A stretch of 64,000 nt of DNA from Liolophura sinensis (GCF_032854445.1 NC_088305.1:4133152-4197151); one strand, 5' to 3'; counted from the first letter of the stretch, positions 56,901 through 64,000 are shown. A program made the numbers and translations. Notes: generated from the letters alone by a model not told the origin.

Positions 56901-59452
56901 ACTGTGCGAAAAGCAGTTTGTATTATCTTGAGCAATAACAATAGGCCTTCCAGCTTTCAGTATAAAAAAAAATTCAGGGGAGGGACTTTCCCCATACTCT
57001 GGAAAAAGTTTGAATCAACTTAATAGAAGGGCATTTGCTGACAGAAAAGCTGGGGACGAGATTAGTGCAGATGCATAGTAAAATATGTTGTTTATTTGAC
57101 CCGTGGTCCTATAACCATGTTTCTCATACAAATCCTACCAATTTGGGTCGGTTTAGATCCCAATCTATAAATGTTTTCATTAATAAAACAAATATATTGA
57201 GAGCAGCCACGCTTCATATAGGGATAATGGTACCCATTACATCCAGAAGTATATACACTCAGTTTTTCATCTTTTTAACTCTTCTGTATGATATATGTGG
57301 TATGTGTCGCTATGTTAATAACCTTTTGTAACAATCTAAACAAACAACTGTCAAAAATTGTCCACAGTGTTTACTTTTTTGCTACACATAAAAATCTCAG
57401 TCGTATGAGTAAAATATTCTTGAATATGGCGTAAAACACCAATCAAGTCAATAAATAAATTCTAATAAAAAAAAATCTGTTTGGGGGACTATTGTTAATA
57501 TTTCATTTATGTTTTTAACCCGTTATGAATCACCAAAAATATAACTAAAACACAATATGTTCATCAAACGTAACCATATCTGAACTTGGGGCCCAAATCT
57601 TCAGTCTTCTACTTCGCGATATTTTTTGATCATTGATCCACAAAAGATATAATCAGCTGTGTATTTGCAGGGACGTGAGAGATGTGGATCTCTTTACGGC
57701 TGGGATATCCGAAATCCCTGTACATCACGGGCAGTGGGACCCACATTCGGCAACATTATAGGGAAACAGTTCAAGGCGTTGAAGAAGGGAGACAGATATT
57801 GGTACGAAACTAACGAAAAACCACAAGCATTTACTCTAGGTGAGTAAAATGTATGCTTTGTAGTGCTAACATGGGTTTAAATATACTTCTTCCTAGGTGT
57901 CATTGGGAGCCATTTTGGTATTATAGCAAGACCTTTCTTGCACTATATTTTCAGGCCTTTCTTGAGTCACGACATTTTGGTACCATAGACGGCGTTTTTT
58001 TTTTTTGTTTTTGTTTTTTTTTTTGGTATTATCTTAAGGGCTGTATTTATCTACGCTCACGCATAAAGGCTGGCTCAGCTCGAGTCAGGGCTTATCATAT
58101 ATTTTATTTATATCATTATGGCTGGCGGAAAACTGCAATGACTGCAATAAACATTTTTTGCAATTTTACACTTGTGACATATGTTTTATTCGAGAAAGGC
58201 GTCTGTGCATTGATTTAATTTTATTGAATTTTAAATGTGATGACAACACAGCATTTTGGTTAATTCTAGACCAGGGACATCACATTAAATGCAACCATTG
58301 TCGCTGTAATGTTTTGCCTAATTCTGCTTAAACCTTGGTGATAGCACTATAGGCGCTTAATTTGTTATTACTTAACCATTTATGAAAATTTAGAAGAAAA
58401 CCCTGATGGTGTAAACTGACAAGAGGCTGTATTTTACCGGTTACATGTGATCATTTGCCGGTTATCACCATTTGCCGGTTATCATGTTTTACTCTCTATG
58501 ATGAAGAATTTTTTGTGCCATTAACATTTGAAGCCAGTTGAACAAAGCCTTTCTTTCCTTTTACTGTTTAGCCCAGCTCCGTGAGATCAAGAAAGTGACG
58601 ATTGCTTATCTTCTATGTAAGACATACAACTTCGAGAGAATCCAAAGCAGAGCATTTTTCAATCCAGTTAAGAATTCGTAAGTGGCTCTTTTTGAAATCT
58701 TATTGTCGCTTAAGTCGCAGATGATAAATGTGAGGCGTGATCGCCTAACTGACGGTGTGTTCAAATAACCTATAATCTCCGGACAACAGAAAGCATGGAG
58801 GACTACAGCAGTCGAGTTCGTATCAGTGATCTGGAAGCTCATTTCATACCCCAGCTACCAATCAAACTGCGTGAGGGCAGCAAGGAAATTGGTAGACCGA
58901 AGTGGCCAAGATAGTTAAAGGGATAGTGAATCGACGCTGATTGGCTGACAGTTAAGATATGCCTTCCTGGGTTAAGTTTTGCGGCCTTGGTCAAGGTTCA
59001 GTATGTGTACCAGAACTAAAATTCAGCTTAGACAAGGCATCGTCTAGGCCTATCTCATATCAGCCAATCAAGATTGATTTTCTTGACCCGAATCGGAGTA
59101 TGATTAATTTATTAACTGATTTTATGTCACACAATATTAATCTCTGTATGACAACAATCGGTTTCATTTCCTAAGACGATCAGGAGATCATTGATTAAAA
59201 CAATGTATAAAATCGCATGTGCTGAGACGGAGTCGAGCCTCGGAATGTTCAACTCCAAAATAAGACATTCTCATCCATTTATATTCCGGATACGGCAAAT
59301 GTCACATCTGTGTATTTCTCACTCACCCACCACACGCTGCAGTTTGTATAATTTTTAGTTCGCATTATTCTAATCTTGTCCTTTGTATTGCCTTCAGAAA
59401 CGAGCAAGTTCCCTGTTCATCGATACCGTCATTGAACCTCGATGAATTTTAG
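34970..59452 (+). CDS. Secreted animal haem peroxidase, copy 2 (14 exons, frame broken as written)
   Basis: Tandem paralog of the gene at 12625-30012 with the same exon order and phases. The join is 34970-34974, 37854-37896, 42083-42266, 43979-44101, 49326-49528, 49892-50083, 51218-51263, 52882-52999, 53969-54070, 54371-54462, 55118-55824, 57671-57839, 58572-58677, 59398-59452. It totals 2145 nt. Compared with copy 1, nine single bases are missing: one each in exons 4, 8, 10 and 12, and five in exon 11. Allowing for them the length is 2154 nt, 717 residues, without a nonsense change. The other length differences are in exon 3 (shorter by 117 nt) and exon 5 (shorter by 3 nt). Signal peptide, FLAHD, GDNRVNE, RFGH and NIQR motifs are all present. 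Differences from copy 1 are mostly at third codon positions, implying past selection on protein. Either a recent pseudogene or consensus error. Confidence 0.85.
35099..35300 (+). repeat. tRNA-headed SINE of a third family
   Basis: A-box-like TGGCCTAAAGG and B-box-like GGGTTCAGATCC lie about 45 nt apart, as in a tRNA promoter. Non-tRNA sequence follows. I see no second copy in the window, so this is tentative. Confidence 0.4.
36890..37012. repeat. Dispersed repeat E, copy 1
   Basis: AATAGTAGAAAATTACA and, about 75 nt on, GCTAATTGCAATTTATTAGA. Related stretches lie at 39049-39160 and 42584-42690. Confidence 0.5.
37200..37333 (+). repeat. SINE-A fragment, degenerate
   Basis: Shows GGTTGTGGGTTTCTCCTTGG and AAAACACCAGTCAAACAAAT followed by AAATAAA. 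Confidence 0.75.
37854..37896 (+). CDS. Peroxidase copy 2, exon 2 (signal peptide)
   Basis: 43 nt between GCAG and GTAAG. Encodes FSTTCRVVFIFIQL, the hydrophobic signal-peptide core. Confidence 0.8.
38000..38252 (+). repeat. SINE-B copy
   Basis: Shows GCTCGCTTGGGACTCAACAC, GGTGTCAGTATAATGTGACT and the tail TATAACTGAAAAATTGTTAA. Confidence 0.85.
38481..39031. mobile_element. Foldback/MITE element, ~235-bp inverted arms
   Basis: Arms 38481-38715 and 38795-39031 are imperfect reverse complements. The best block, TTATTTGGGACCAGCTTTTG in the left arm, matches the complement of GTGGTCCCAAATACC in the right. Outer ends share TCAGATGAAAGAG. The interior is non-coding. It sits in intron 2 of copy 2, with no clear target duplication. 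Confidence 0.8.
39049..39160. repeat. Dispersed repeat E, copy 2
   Basis: AATAGTAGCAAATAACAC, then ATGCAGAACTGTTAATTGCA and ATTTGTTAGGCGTTACTGGT. Abuts the foldback element. Confidence 0.5.
39314..41721. repeat. 56-bp satellite array, 43 units
   Basis: 2408 bp equals 43 units of exactly 56 bp. The unit is GGGTTGTGGTGTGTATTGAT, AAACACGATGTTACACTAGT, ATTAAGCATATAACAT. Units differ at only a few positions (TTGATAAA/TTGACAAA/TTCATAAA and TTACACT/TTACGCT/TTACCCT), and blocks of like units cluster. A three-unit block is duplicated near 41280-41600. Near-identity points to recent expansion. It lies in intron 2 of copy 2. The matching intron of copy 1 is 328 nt and has none. Confidence 0.97.
41750..41882 (+). 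repeat. SINE-A 3' part
   Basis: Directly follows the 56-bp array. Contains CCTGGCTCTGCCCGGTTTCT, ATGCTGGCCGCCATCGTATA and a short AAATAAA tail. Confidence 0.88.
42083..42266 (+). CDS. Peroxidase copy 2, exon 3 (short propeptide)
   Basis: 184 nt between GCTCTAG and GTGAAC, phase 0 to 1. Encodes YVPPPKQPSDFTRGQPIPPP and the helix LIQEALKRVNVEDSTMERRL. 39 codons shorter than copy 1 in the proline-rich part. Confidence 0.85.
42487..42520 (-). repeat. SINE-A tail scrap
   Basis: Only TTTATTTCTTTATTCGATTG then GTGTTT remains. Confidence 0.5.
42584..42690. repeat. Dispersed repeat E, copy 3
   Basis: AATAGTAGCAAATTACAC and ATGCAGAACTGTTTACG match copy 2 of this repeat. Confidence 0.45.
42940..43385 (-). 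repeat. SINE-B copy interrupted by SINE-A sequence
   Basis: The left part is the inverted tail and body, from GAGTGCTTGGGGTTTAAGGT to GAACGCCAAGCGAGAAAGTT. It resumes at 43311 with GTCCTAGGTGTGACC and the inverted head. The gap holds SINE-A sequence. Confidence 0.85.
43190..43310 (-). repeat. SINE-A internal fragment inside SINE-B
   Basis: Runs from GCCGTATTCAAGAATATTTC to GACAGACCTTCCCACG. Both the AAAT tail and the tRNA head are missing, so it did not arrive by simple retroposition. Confidence 0.8.
43625..43845. repeat. 33-bp minisatellite, ~6 units
   Basis: The unit is GTGATATCACCCACATATAC then TCACACTAGTATT. In intron 3 of copy 2. Its in-frame period creates a spurious ISPTYTHTSIV open frame. 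Confidence 0.9.
43979..44101 (+). CDS. Peroxidase copy 2, exon 4 (1-nt deletion)
   Basis: Encodes EDKYAQDFDNPDPMLFSESP, then loses one A near 44042 (GGAAATG against GGAAAATG). In the shifted frame a TAA follows. The donor GTAACA at 44102 gives an exon one base shorter than copy 1's and the correct phase. The stronger-looking GTAAGG at 44112 would not fit. Confidence 0.75.
44431..44480. repeat. AT microsatellite
   Basis: Alternating AT run in intron 4 of copy 2. Confidence 0.9.
44841..44957. repeat. AT microsatellite
   Basis: A second, longer AT-rich dinucleotide run with a few AAATATA interruptions. Confidence 0.9.
45113..45384 (+). repeat. SINE-A, full-length copy
   Basis: The most complete copy. 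It starts GGGGCCTCCGTGGCTCAGTC, with A box TGGCTCAGTCGG, B box GAGTTCAAGTCC, central domain, GGCCGCCGTTGTATAAGTGA block and AAAT tail. It is flanked by identical AATACTTCCAGGTC (45099-45112 and 45385-45398), a 14-bp target duplication. RNA polymerase III transcription from the head is expected from family knowledge. Confidence 0.95.
45646..45930. repeat. Tandem duplication, ~145 bp, two copies
   Basis: GAATATCATTCC, ACAGTCTGAGAAAGTCAGTC and CTAGCAGTCCCACTG through CTGACAACTTGTCTGAGTAA occur twice in succession (from about 45649 and 45794) with almost no change. Confidence 0.85.
46610..47163 (+). pseudogene. Crypton-like tyrosine recombinase, C-terminal remnant
   Basis: Reads PVGHKTIGSMMSDISRDAKL, YTNHCVRTTTATVLADAGVS and VMSVTGHRNESSVRCYV. 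HCVR fits the H-x-x-R box, GH the second histidine and the Y of RCY the nucleophile of tyrosine recombinases of the Crypton/DUF3504 type. After 46842 the frame shifts. The tail (VTPLPVQMPD, SFGGLLNKCNN, STVHINF) resembles the C-termini of these elements. The N-terminal half and flanking ends are missing. It lies in intron 4 of peroxidase copy 2, same strand. Family assignment is from motif memory. Confidence 0.7.
47164..49325 (+). other. Rest of intron 4 of copy 2
   Basis: No gene recognised. A small inverted repeat pairs CATGAAATATGTCG (about 48865) with CGACATATTTCATG (about 48932). A second hairpin pairs TTTTTAAGCAGA with TCTGCTTAAAAA near 49084-49137. A 126-codon open frame at 48890-49270 overlaps these and looks like chance. 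Confidence 0.45.
49326..49528 (+). CDS. Peroxidase copy 2, exon 5
   Basis: 203 nt, one codon shorter than copy 1. Encodes AARQHGVSCPFRPPGNC, YRTVDGSCNNILNPLWGAAF and TRTLPAVY. Intact. Confidence 0.93.
49691..49825. repeat. Decayed 35-bp repeat units
   Basis: Unit starts lie at 49691, 49726, 49761 and 49796 (GAGAACCTCTTGGTCAAGGG, GAGAACCTACAGGCTAAGAG, AAGAAACTGTTCGTCAACGG, AAGAAGATGTT), exactly 35 bp apart. They match the large array in the same intron of copy 1. Confidence 0.8.
49892..50083 (+). CDS. Peroxidase copy 2, exon 6 (distal haem site)
   Basis: 192 nt, intact. Encodes LPNPRVISTRFHEGAPIGDD and YGQFLAHDITDRAPTK, again with Ala before the distal His. The glycosylation sequon of copy 1 is lost (PRSRSV). 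Confidence 0.93.
50680..51024. repeat. 41-bp minisatellite, ~8 units
   Basis: The unit is AATTTATCAAGCATAATGGT, TCACAGGTTCAAGGCATTTC, T. In intron 6 of copy 2. Confidence 0.92.
51218..51263 (+). CDS. Peroxidase copy 2, exon 7
   Basis: 46 nt, SNQAVLKCCNQRIK. Intact, between ATTTCAG and GTAAGT. Confidence 0.9.
51795..52047 (+). repeat. SINE-A copy
   Basis: In intron 7. Starts within the A box (CAGTCGGTTAGCGCGCTAGC). Complete to the AAATAAATAAAT tail. Confidence 0.92.
52140..52300 (+). repeat. Dispersed repeat D, copy 3
   Basis: GTTTTGGGAATTGGCCTTGC, GATTATTTACCTGGAACGTC and TGTCTGTTTCGACGA match the copy near 32.9 kb. Confidence 0.6.
52882..52999 (+). CDS. Peroxidase copy 2, exon 8 (1-nt deletion)
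   Basis: 118 nt against 119 in copy 1. One A is missing near 52900 (TGCAACTTT against TGCAAACTTT). Otherwise it encodes the same GKC...RNCIEFPRSLEV...LHC block. Confidence 0.85.
53108..53121. repeat. Poly-G run
   Basis: Fourteen consecutive G in intron 8 of copy 2. Confidence 0.8.
53600..53905 (+). repeat. SINE-B copy, divergent
   Basis: A head-like TGGCCTAATACAGCTAAAGT is followed by CCCGCTTGGCTCTCAGCACT, GGTGTCCGTATAATG and CTTCAGTGGCGGCAACACTA. The tail is eroded. Confidence 0.7.
53969..54070 (+). CDS. Peroxidase copy 2, exon 9 (calcium loop)
   Basis: 102 nt, identical in protein to copy 1 across SREQLNQASSFIDGGAVYGA. Confidence 0.95.
54371..54462 (+). CDS. Peroxidase copy 2, exon 10 (1-nt deletion)
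   Basis: 92 nt against 93. One C is missing near 54404 (CTACCATA against TTGCCCATA). Otherwise VPQQLP...MQGFAFYAAG. Confidence 0.85.
55118..55824 (+). CDS. Peroxidase copy 2, exon 11 (five 1-nt deletions)
   Basis: 707 nt against 712. The start is intact from GDNRVNEFIGLIAMETVWIR to YELRHLISG. Single bases are missing near 55361 (GGG to GG), 55414 (GCT to GC), 55461 (GG to G), 55498 (CC to C) and 55590 (AAA to AA). Downstream, NNLYETDEGTGSDLAASNIQ and RRHFGLSVPKRF are intact. Confidence 0.9.
56435..56850 (+). repeat. SINE-A copy split by a nested element
   Basis: The head GGGCTTCCGTGGCCGAGGGG runs to CAATGAACCAG. After a 154-bp insert the SINE resumes at CCAGGATCCTCTTACTAATG and continues to a degenerate tail. 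Confidence 0.88.
56487..56640. mobile_element. MITE nested in SINE-A
   Basis: The 154-bp insert has ends GCCCGGTTTAACG and CGTGAAACCGGGC, 13-nt inverted repeats with one mismatch. CCAG stands on both sides, fitting a short target duplication. The terminus GCCCGGTTT is shared with the element at 11768. Confidence 0.8.
57400..57462 (+). repeat. SINE-A 3' end fragment
   Basis: Only AAATATTCTTGAATATGGCG, TAAAACACCAATCAAGTCAA and TAAATAAAT remain. Confidence 0.8.
57671..57839 (+). CDS. Peroxidase copy 2, exon 12 (1-nt deletion)
   Basis: 169 nt against 170. One base is lost near 57730 (CACGGGCAGTG against CAGGGAGCAGTG), disrupting the frame before GPTF. Downstream KALKKGDRYWYETNEKPQAF is conserved. 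Confidence 0.88.
57905..57990. repeat. Decayed relative of the 66-bp repeat
   Basis: CATTTTGGTATTATAGCAAG and ATATTTTCAGGCCTTTCTTG resemble the units in intron 12 of copy 1. Confidence 0.5.
58572..58677 (+). CDS. Peroxidase copy 2, exon 13
   Basis: 106 nt, intact: AQLREIKKVTIAYLLCKTYN, FERIQSRAFFNPVKN. Confidence 0.92.
59398..59452 (+). CDS. Peroxidase copy 2, exon 14 and stop
   Basis: Encodes NEQVPCSSIPSLNLDEF then TAG, in the same phase as copy 1. Confidence 0.9.
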
Positions 59453-59530
59453 ACGTTAAGAACACCCCCAGAAGGTAGTGAATGTCCATCTATCCACCTG
59501 GAAACTTTCTAGACTGTGAAATTTAAACTT

Positions 59531-59544
59531 AATAAATAAATAAA
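59531..59544 (+). promoter_or_regulatory. Possible poly(A) signals, copy 2
   Basis: Overlapping AATAAA hexamers (AATAAATAAATAAA) about 80 nt after the stop codon. Confidence 0.45.
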
Positions 59545-59545
59545 G

Positions 59546-62500
59546 GTGTTGTATGTATTAATGGCCACGCTGAGATTGGAGCATATAAGAACATTAGCCA
59601 GAAACGGCCCAAATGATTTATTTATACCTCTTTTTTTAAATTAACGCTGTACTAAACACTATTTCATTTATATACCATGGAGGTGGATGGAAGAAGTTGT
59701 AGTGCCCGGAGTAAGCCATATATTTGGCAACTTACTGACCAGCTTTCGGACGTGTATGCTACACCAATGCACAGCATTTTGGTGGAAAAACACGTTGTGC
59801 CTAACGAATGTAAGACCGAAACAGCCAATCGTTTAGTGACTCGATATCGGGCTCTTACACGGAACGTCTTTGTTATGGTACTGCTCTCTCAGTCAGTCCT
59901 TACCTTATTTCTCAGTTTTCTACATCATCACAATCGAAAGCCAACAGGTGATCGGTATCATCATTGGTGTAAAAACTTTTGTGAAATGGTACATAAGGAC
60001 AATATGAAATGATAAATCATCTCCACTTCTGCAGCCAAAAAGCAAGTGCTGTTGTAATTTACGAATCCAGGAGGAAAAAAACAGGACAGATTTGTTCTTA
60101 ATAATTTCGAGCCGCTGTAAACAGTTATATCGAGCAGTAGATCACAGTTTTATTAATCGCCCGTCAAAAATTGGCTGCTTAATGGTCGTTAATTTGGAAA
60201 CCTGCATATGATCAACTTTTCTTTCTCATTGCTTACTATTTGGCTTTCTGTGCTTAGAGCTGATAAATTACGAACACATTCAAGCTAAACAAGCAAATAT
60301 TATTTTAAGGTGTTTGTATTTGCTAATCATGTGCTTGTGTCAGCTGTCATTACACCGTGGTCTGTGGAGATATTTTCTGTATATGCCTGACTTAATTAAG
60401 TAGTAAGCAGTTTGTAAACGGGAAATGTGAAAAATTATGTTGTTAGACTTACTATGATTGAGGACAAAGAAAACAAAAAGTTAATAATGTTGCTTAAAAT
60501 TCTATCTCTTTCATGACATATATTCCACGTAAGGTGTTAAGAGGATACATTGTCTTTAATTACAACGCAACTGGCCAAGAACAATTTGAAAACAATTTGA
60601 TAACAGTATTCCCTGACACAGAAAAAAAAGCACATCTATTACATTCTGTAACAGTGTGTTACATTTTTGCACAAAGGAATTCTACCTGTTGAATCCTAAC
60701 CTAAATAATGAATTTTTCTATATCAAAGTTTTCTTCAGATGGCTGTTCTTGATGACAAATCCTCTTTTCACTAAGGCTTGTTTCATTGTTTTATGTTTAA
60801 CTGTACAGTTAACGGGGAAATTTATAGACTTAAAACAATATGGTTTCTTCGTGGTTGGCTATTTTAAAATTGACTTGTATTATTCGCTGTAAATTTTTAG
60901 TTTAATCTGCCATTGATACCCAAATTTATAACAGCTGTGCATTTTTTGTGCTAGTATGTGTGCTGGACCATCATCCACTTCACTGCCTTGTGTGAGACTT
61001 AGATGTTTTTGTCTAGATTTAAATTTGTTTATTTGCAAATATATTCACTTTCTTTTAACTGAATACTGCTTTTTATAATTACAATATATTTGTTACTGTA
61101 AAGTCTGTTATATTGTACTTTGGACGTGTCTTATAACAGGTTTCACATTTTGTTAAGAATGAAAAAAAAATTCTGCTTTAGCTTTTTTCTTTTTGTATGT
61201 ATCCGATACTGGTCACTATCAATATATATGTTCTGTCTGGTGAAAGTAAAGCAAGGCTTACCTTTTGTGTATTATATGCAAAGTTATGCATCAGCTTTTT
61301 CTTTTATCTAAATGTTCATTTGAACACATTGTATTATTACAGGCTCCTGTGAAGCCCAGAATGTGGATGTGAGGTAAAATAAACGTATTTCATTTGCTAC
61401 CCAATTTTGTCTTCATCAGTCATTCTTTCGCCGAGAGAGAGTCATAACGTGTGTTTAGGAATATTCCAAAAGACAAAACATCTTGAGAAGTACAAAGTAT
61501 AAAGGATCTAAGCGCGTAAAAATAAATCTGTCCTTAGTTTTACATCTAGACTCTAAACGCCGTTTTTACAGTAAAGAGTTTTAGAACATCAAGGAAACGT
61601 TATTTGACGATAATTCCAACCGCCATCAGGCTAGTATTTACAAGACTGGTGTGCTCCTGAGAACGATATTACACCGGAAAATATCCCACCGTTATATTTT
61701 CCACTACATCGACAATTACGTACAGTAATCCGTGAAACAAGAAACTCTTTACGTCTTCAGGCTATTCAGGTTGGAATCCATGTTGTAATTGCTCCAATTC
61801 TATTTGTTATAATCAATATCATGAATTTGGTAGAGCTGAGACAATAGTTTCGCAAAACTCTGTATATTTGCACGCAACTGAATCATCTATTCACTCCTTA
61901 ATCAAAAGTGCACGATTGTCCTGGTGGGCAAAATAATTTTAGACTTGTCTCTTCTTGAGACTCTGTAACCGCGAAACAAAAGTAAAGTAGTTCACTGTAG
62001 TTTGCTGAAAATGGTAAAGGAATATTTGTACAAGAAATTTGCCGCATACTGCAATTTGGATTTCATTAGCGGAAAATCATCGACTTGATCTGTAGACTTT
62101 TAATGTTTTTATTATACACTTTGACAATTTTCCACTAAACCTGAAAACTTTATGTAAGAATACATGAACTATATCTCTTGATCGACCCCTTAACAATAAA
62201 CAGTCACGGAAAGCATTCTTTTATAAGTAAATAAATTAACTGCTATCGACAAGAGTTAACAGTATTTCAGAACACGGAGCTGGCTTTAGGGTTCGAATCC
62301 AGTTCATGTTTTATGAGTATTTTTTTTTTCACATTTTAACCCTTATTGCAGCAAGCAGACAATATTTAGTTTATAAATATGCCACAATCAACACAAGATG
62401 TAATCTTGAACCCGGCATCGTTGTCGACGAGTGATGTAGGTACATCGGCCACGTTCATTGATAGAGGCAACAAAATATGGACAATCACAGTGAGAGCCTT

Positions 62501-62669
62501 GGTATCTGAGAACCATTCTGACTTAAAAGAGCAGAAATCTCCCAAATAATTATAACATTCAAAAAATCCGATTTCTTCAAGGTTTCTCTTGATCGCATTT
62601 ATGCTTAATTGACGACATTTATAAACGAGTAATGGTAGCTGAAACACAATATAAATAATAATACGGGGG
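59546..62669. other. Downstream flank, no recognisable gene
   Basis: About 3.1 kb of AT-rich sequence. A 111-codon open frame at 59677-60012 begins in a good ATG context (CCATGG) but has no family motif. A 93-codon reverse frame at 62366-62647 is likewise unassigned. AATAAA at 61378 could end a longer 3' UTR. Confidence 0.4.
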
Positions 62670-62910
62670 CCTCCGCGGCTCAGTTGATTAGCGCGCTAGC
62701 TCAGCGTAATGACCCAGGGGCGGTCGCTGTGAGTTCAAGTCCAGCTCATGATGGGAAAGTGCTCGAGCAATATGCGGATGGTCGTGGGTTTCCCCCGGGT
62801 TCTGCCCAGTTTCCACCCACCATAATGCAGGCCGCCGTCGTATAAGTGAAATATTCTTGAGTACGGCGTAAAACACCAAGTAAATCAAGTAAATAAATAA
62901 ATAAATAATA
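62670..62910 (+). repeat. SINE-A copy
   Basis: Head GGGGGCCTCCGCGGCTCAGT, B box GAGTTCAAGTCC, a short deletion after the head, and a long AAAT tail. AAATAATAATA on both sides suggests a target duplication. Confidence 0.93.
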
Positions 62911-63254
62911 ATAGGGGATCACAGCGTTCGCCTGACGCACAAGTTTTTGGACGAGAAGCTCTCCAGTGCACTGAGGTAACATTGTACAGTCCTCGACAGA
63001 TTCTAGGACACGTATCACCATCCATATTCACTGCCACATGTCAGCCATAAAACGGGGCTGTCTGATTTTTGTGCACAGGCAAATCGGGGATTTTCCGGAA
63101 TTCTGCATTCTCATTAGCTAATTACTAGTTTACAATCTGGTTACACTGAAAGAGGTAGACTTACAACATTAGCTTGTGTTTTTTTCTATCTTTAAAGTTT
63201 CTTGTAATTTCTTGTAAACACTCGCTAAAAATTAGTATTAAGGGAATACTGTAT

Positions 63255-63600
63255 GAAAAAGTATACTGTATAATGGAGATGATACTTCGGGGTCGCTAGA
63301 TCCAGGTTCAATACTGGGTTGGGTCACAGAGACCTTAAAAGAGAAAGTTGTAGCTTCCTCGCTTGGCGTTCAGCATTAAGGGGAAGTGCAATGACTGGTC
63401 AACACGTATCAGTATAATGGCTCGGGTGGGGGGTTTACTTGCCTTCGGTAAGTCGCCTCAGTGAAGCAGCACTAGATAAAAAAGCGGTGGAAATCCATCC
63501 TGCAACAAGGAGGCACATTACATGCACTGTAAGGACCCCTTCGTCGTCACATGACTGAAAAATTGTTGAGTACGACGTTAAACCCCAATAACTCACTCAC
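63255..63600 (+). repeat. SINE-B copy, long form
   Basis: B-box-like GGTTCAATACTGG in the head, CCTCGCTTGGCGTTCAGCAT, ACGTATCAGTATAATGGCTC, and the tail CACATGACTGAAAAATTGTT then GAGTACGACGTTAAACCCCA. Confidence 0.88.
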
Positions 63601-63636
63601 TGCCTGTAAATGATATAACTTTCTTTTACAGCATTT

Positions 63637-63800
63637 AGTTATTTATTTCGATGATGTTTTACGCCGCACTCAAAAATATTTCACCTATACGACCACGGCC
63701 AGCATTATGGTGGGAGGAAGCCTGGGAGAAACCCACGATAATCCGCAGATTGCTGGAAGACCTCCTCACATACGGTCGGAGAGGATCTTTTCCAGTATAA
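63637..63800 (-). repeat. SINE-A copy, inverted, 5'-truncated
   Basis: TTTTACGCCGCACTCAAAAA, GGCCAGCATTATGGTGGGAG and TACGGTCGGAGAGGA. The head is absent. Confidence 0.88.
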
Positions 63801-63920
63801 CTGATCTGGGCCTAACGTTTGAGGACCACTGACGAACCATGGAGAGCTCGATGCCAGCACGCGGTCTTCATGTTCAAAGGCTGTAATGTATGAGGGGCCA
63901 AGTTAACATTTAATTGAGAA

Positions 63921-63983
63921 TTATCGATATCGATAAATGAATTATCGATATCGATAAATAGCCATATTTATCGATATCGATAA
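63921..63983. promoter_or_regulatory. Three TTATCGATATCGATAA palindromes
   Basis: The perfect 16-nt palindrome occurs at 63921-63936, 63942-63957 and 63968-63983. Each carries two overlapping TATCGATA cores. TATCGATA is the DRE motif in insects. A role here is only a guess. Confidence 0.5.
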
Positions 63984-64000
63984 ATCAGGGCATTAGTCGC

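Larger units (their letters stand above)
55825..57670 (+). other. Intron 11 of peroxidase copy 2
   Basis: 1846 nt, against 806 in copy 1. The extra length includes a SINE-A with a nested MITE and a SINE-A tail fragment. Confidence 0.6.

Noticed and set aside
59677-60012. 111-codon open frame in a good ATG context
   Set aside because: No recognisable family and no counterpart downstream of copy 1. Noted as unassigned but not called.

Overview
The window is animal nuclear DNA, most likely from a mollusc (a bivalve is the best guess). The reasons are AT-rich DNA, long spliceosomal introns with GT/AG borders, and about twenty copies of a tRNA-headed SINE of the type common in mollusc genomes. 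No bacterial or organellar gene organisation is visible. The species cannot be fixed from the sequence alone.

The only recognisable host genes are two tandem, same-strand copies of a secreted animal haem peroxidase (myeloperoxidase/peroxidasin superfamily). Each has 14 coding exons, and exon borders and phases match one to one. Copy 1 spans 12625-30012. It reads through without a break and sums to 2274 nt (757 residues). Copy 2 spans 34970-59452. It has the same architecture but carries nine isolated 1-nt deletions in five exons (4, 8, 10, 11 and 12). No nonsense change remains once those frames are allowed for, so it is either a very young pseudogene or a gene damaged by consensus indel errors. 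Both copies start with a tiny exon holding only the ATG plus two bases. A 43-nt signal-peptide exon and a proline-rich propeptide exon follow, and then the catalytic domain spread over exons 5-14. A TATA-like box lies about 100-120 nt upstream of each ATG. Both copies have alanine where most family members have the aspartate that ester-links the haem.

Layout. 1-1960: a decayed LINE. 2.5-2.9 kb: a 30-bp minisatellite. 4.28-5.31 kb: a foldback element with a 9-bp target duplication and a SINE nested in its end. 7.27-8.64 kb: a dead Tc1/mariner element with terminal inverted repeats and TA flanks. 8.6-12.5 kb: SINEs and a short inverted-repeat element. 12.6-30.0 kb: peroxidase copy 1, whose intron 5 holds about 80 copies of a 35-bp repeat. 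30.6-31.15 kb: a 37-bp minisatellite. 31-35 kb: intergenic repeats. 35.0-59.5 kb: peroxidase copy 2. Its introns have been invaded by a 43-unit, 56-bp array, a second foldback element, a Crypton-like tyrosine recombinase fragment, SINEs and AT microsatellites. 59.5-64 kb: mostly featureless DNA ending in SINEs and three TTATCGATATCGATAA palindromes.

I found no unknown enzyme system. The most informative observations are the duplicated peroxidases with their altered haem site, the all-deletion frame damage in copy 2, and intronic tandem repeats whose 35-bp seed is visible in the matching intron of the other paralog. That shared seed shows the repeat arose before the gene duplication.
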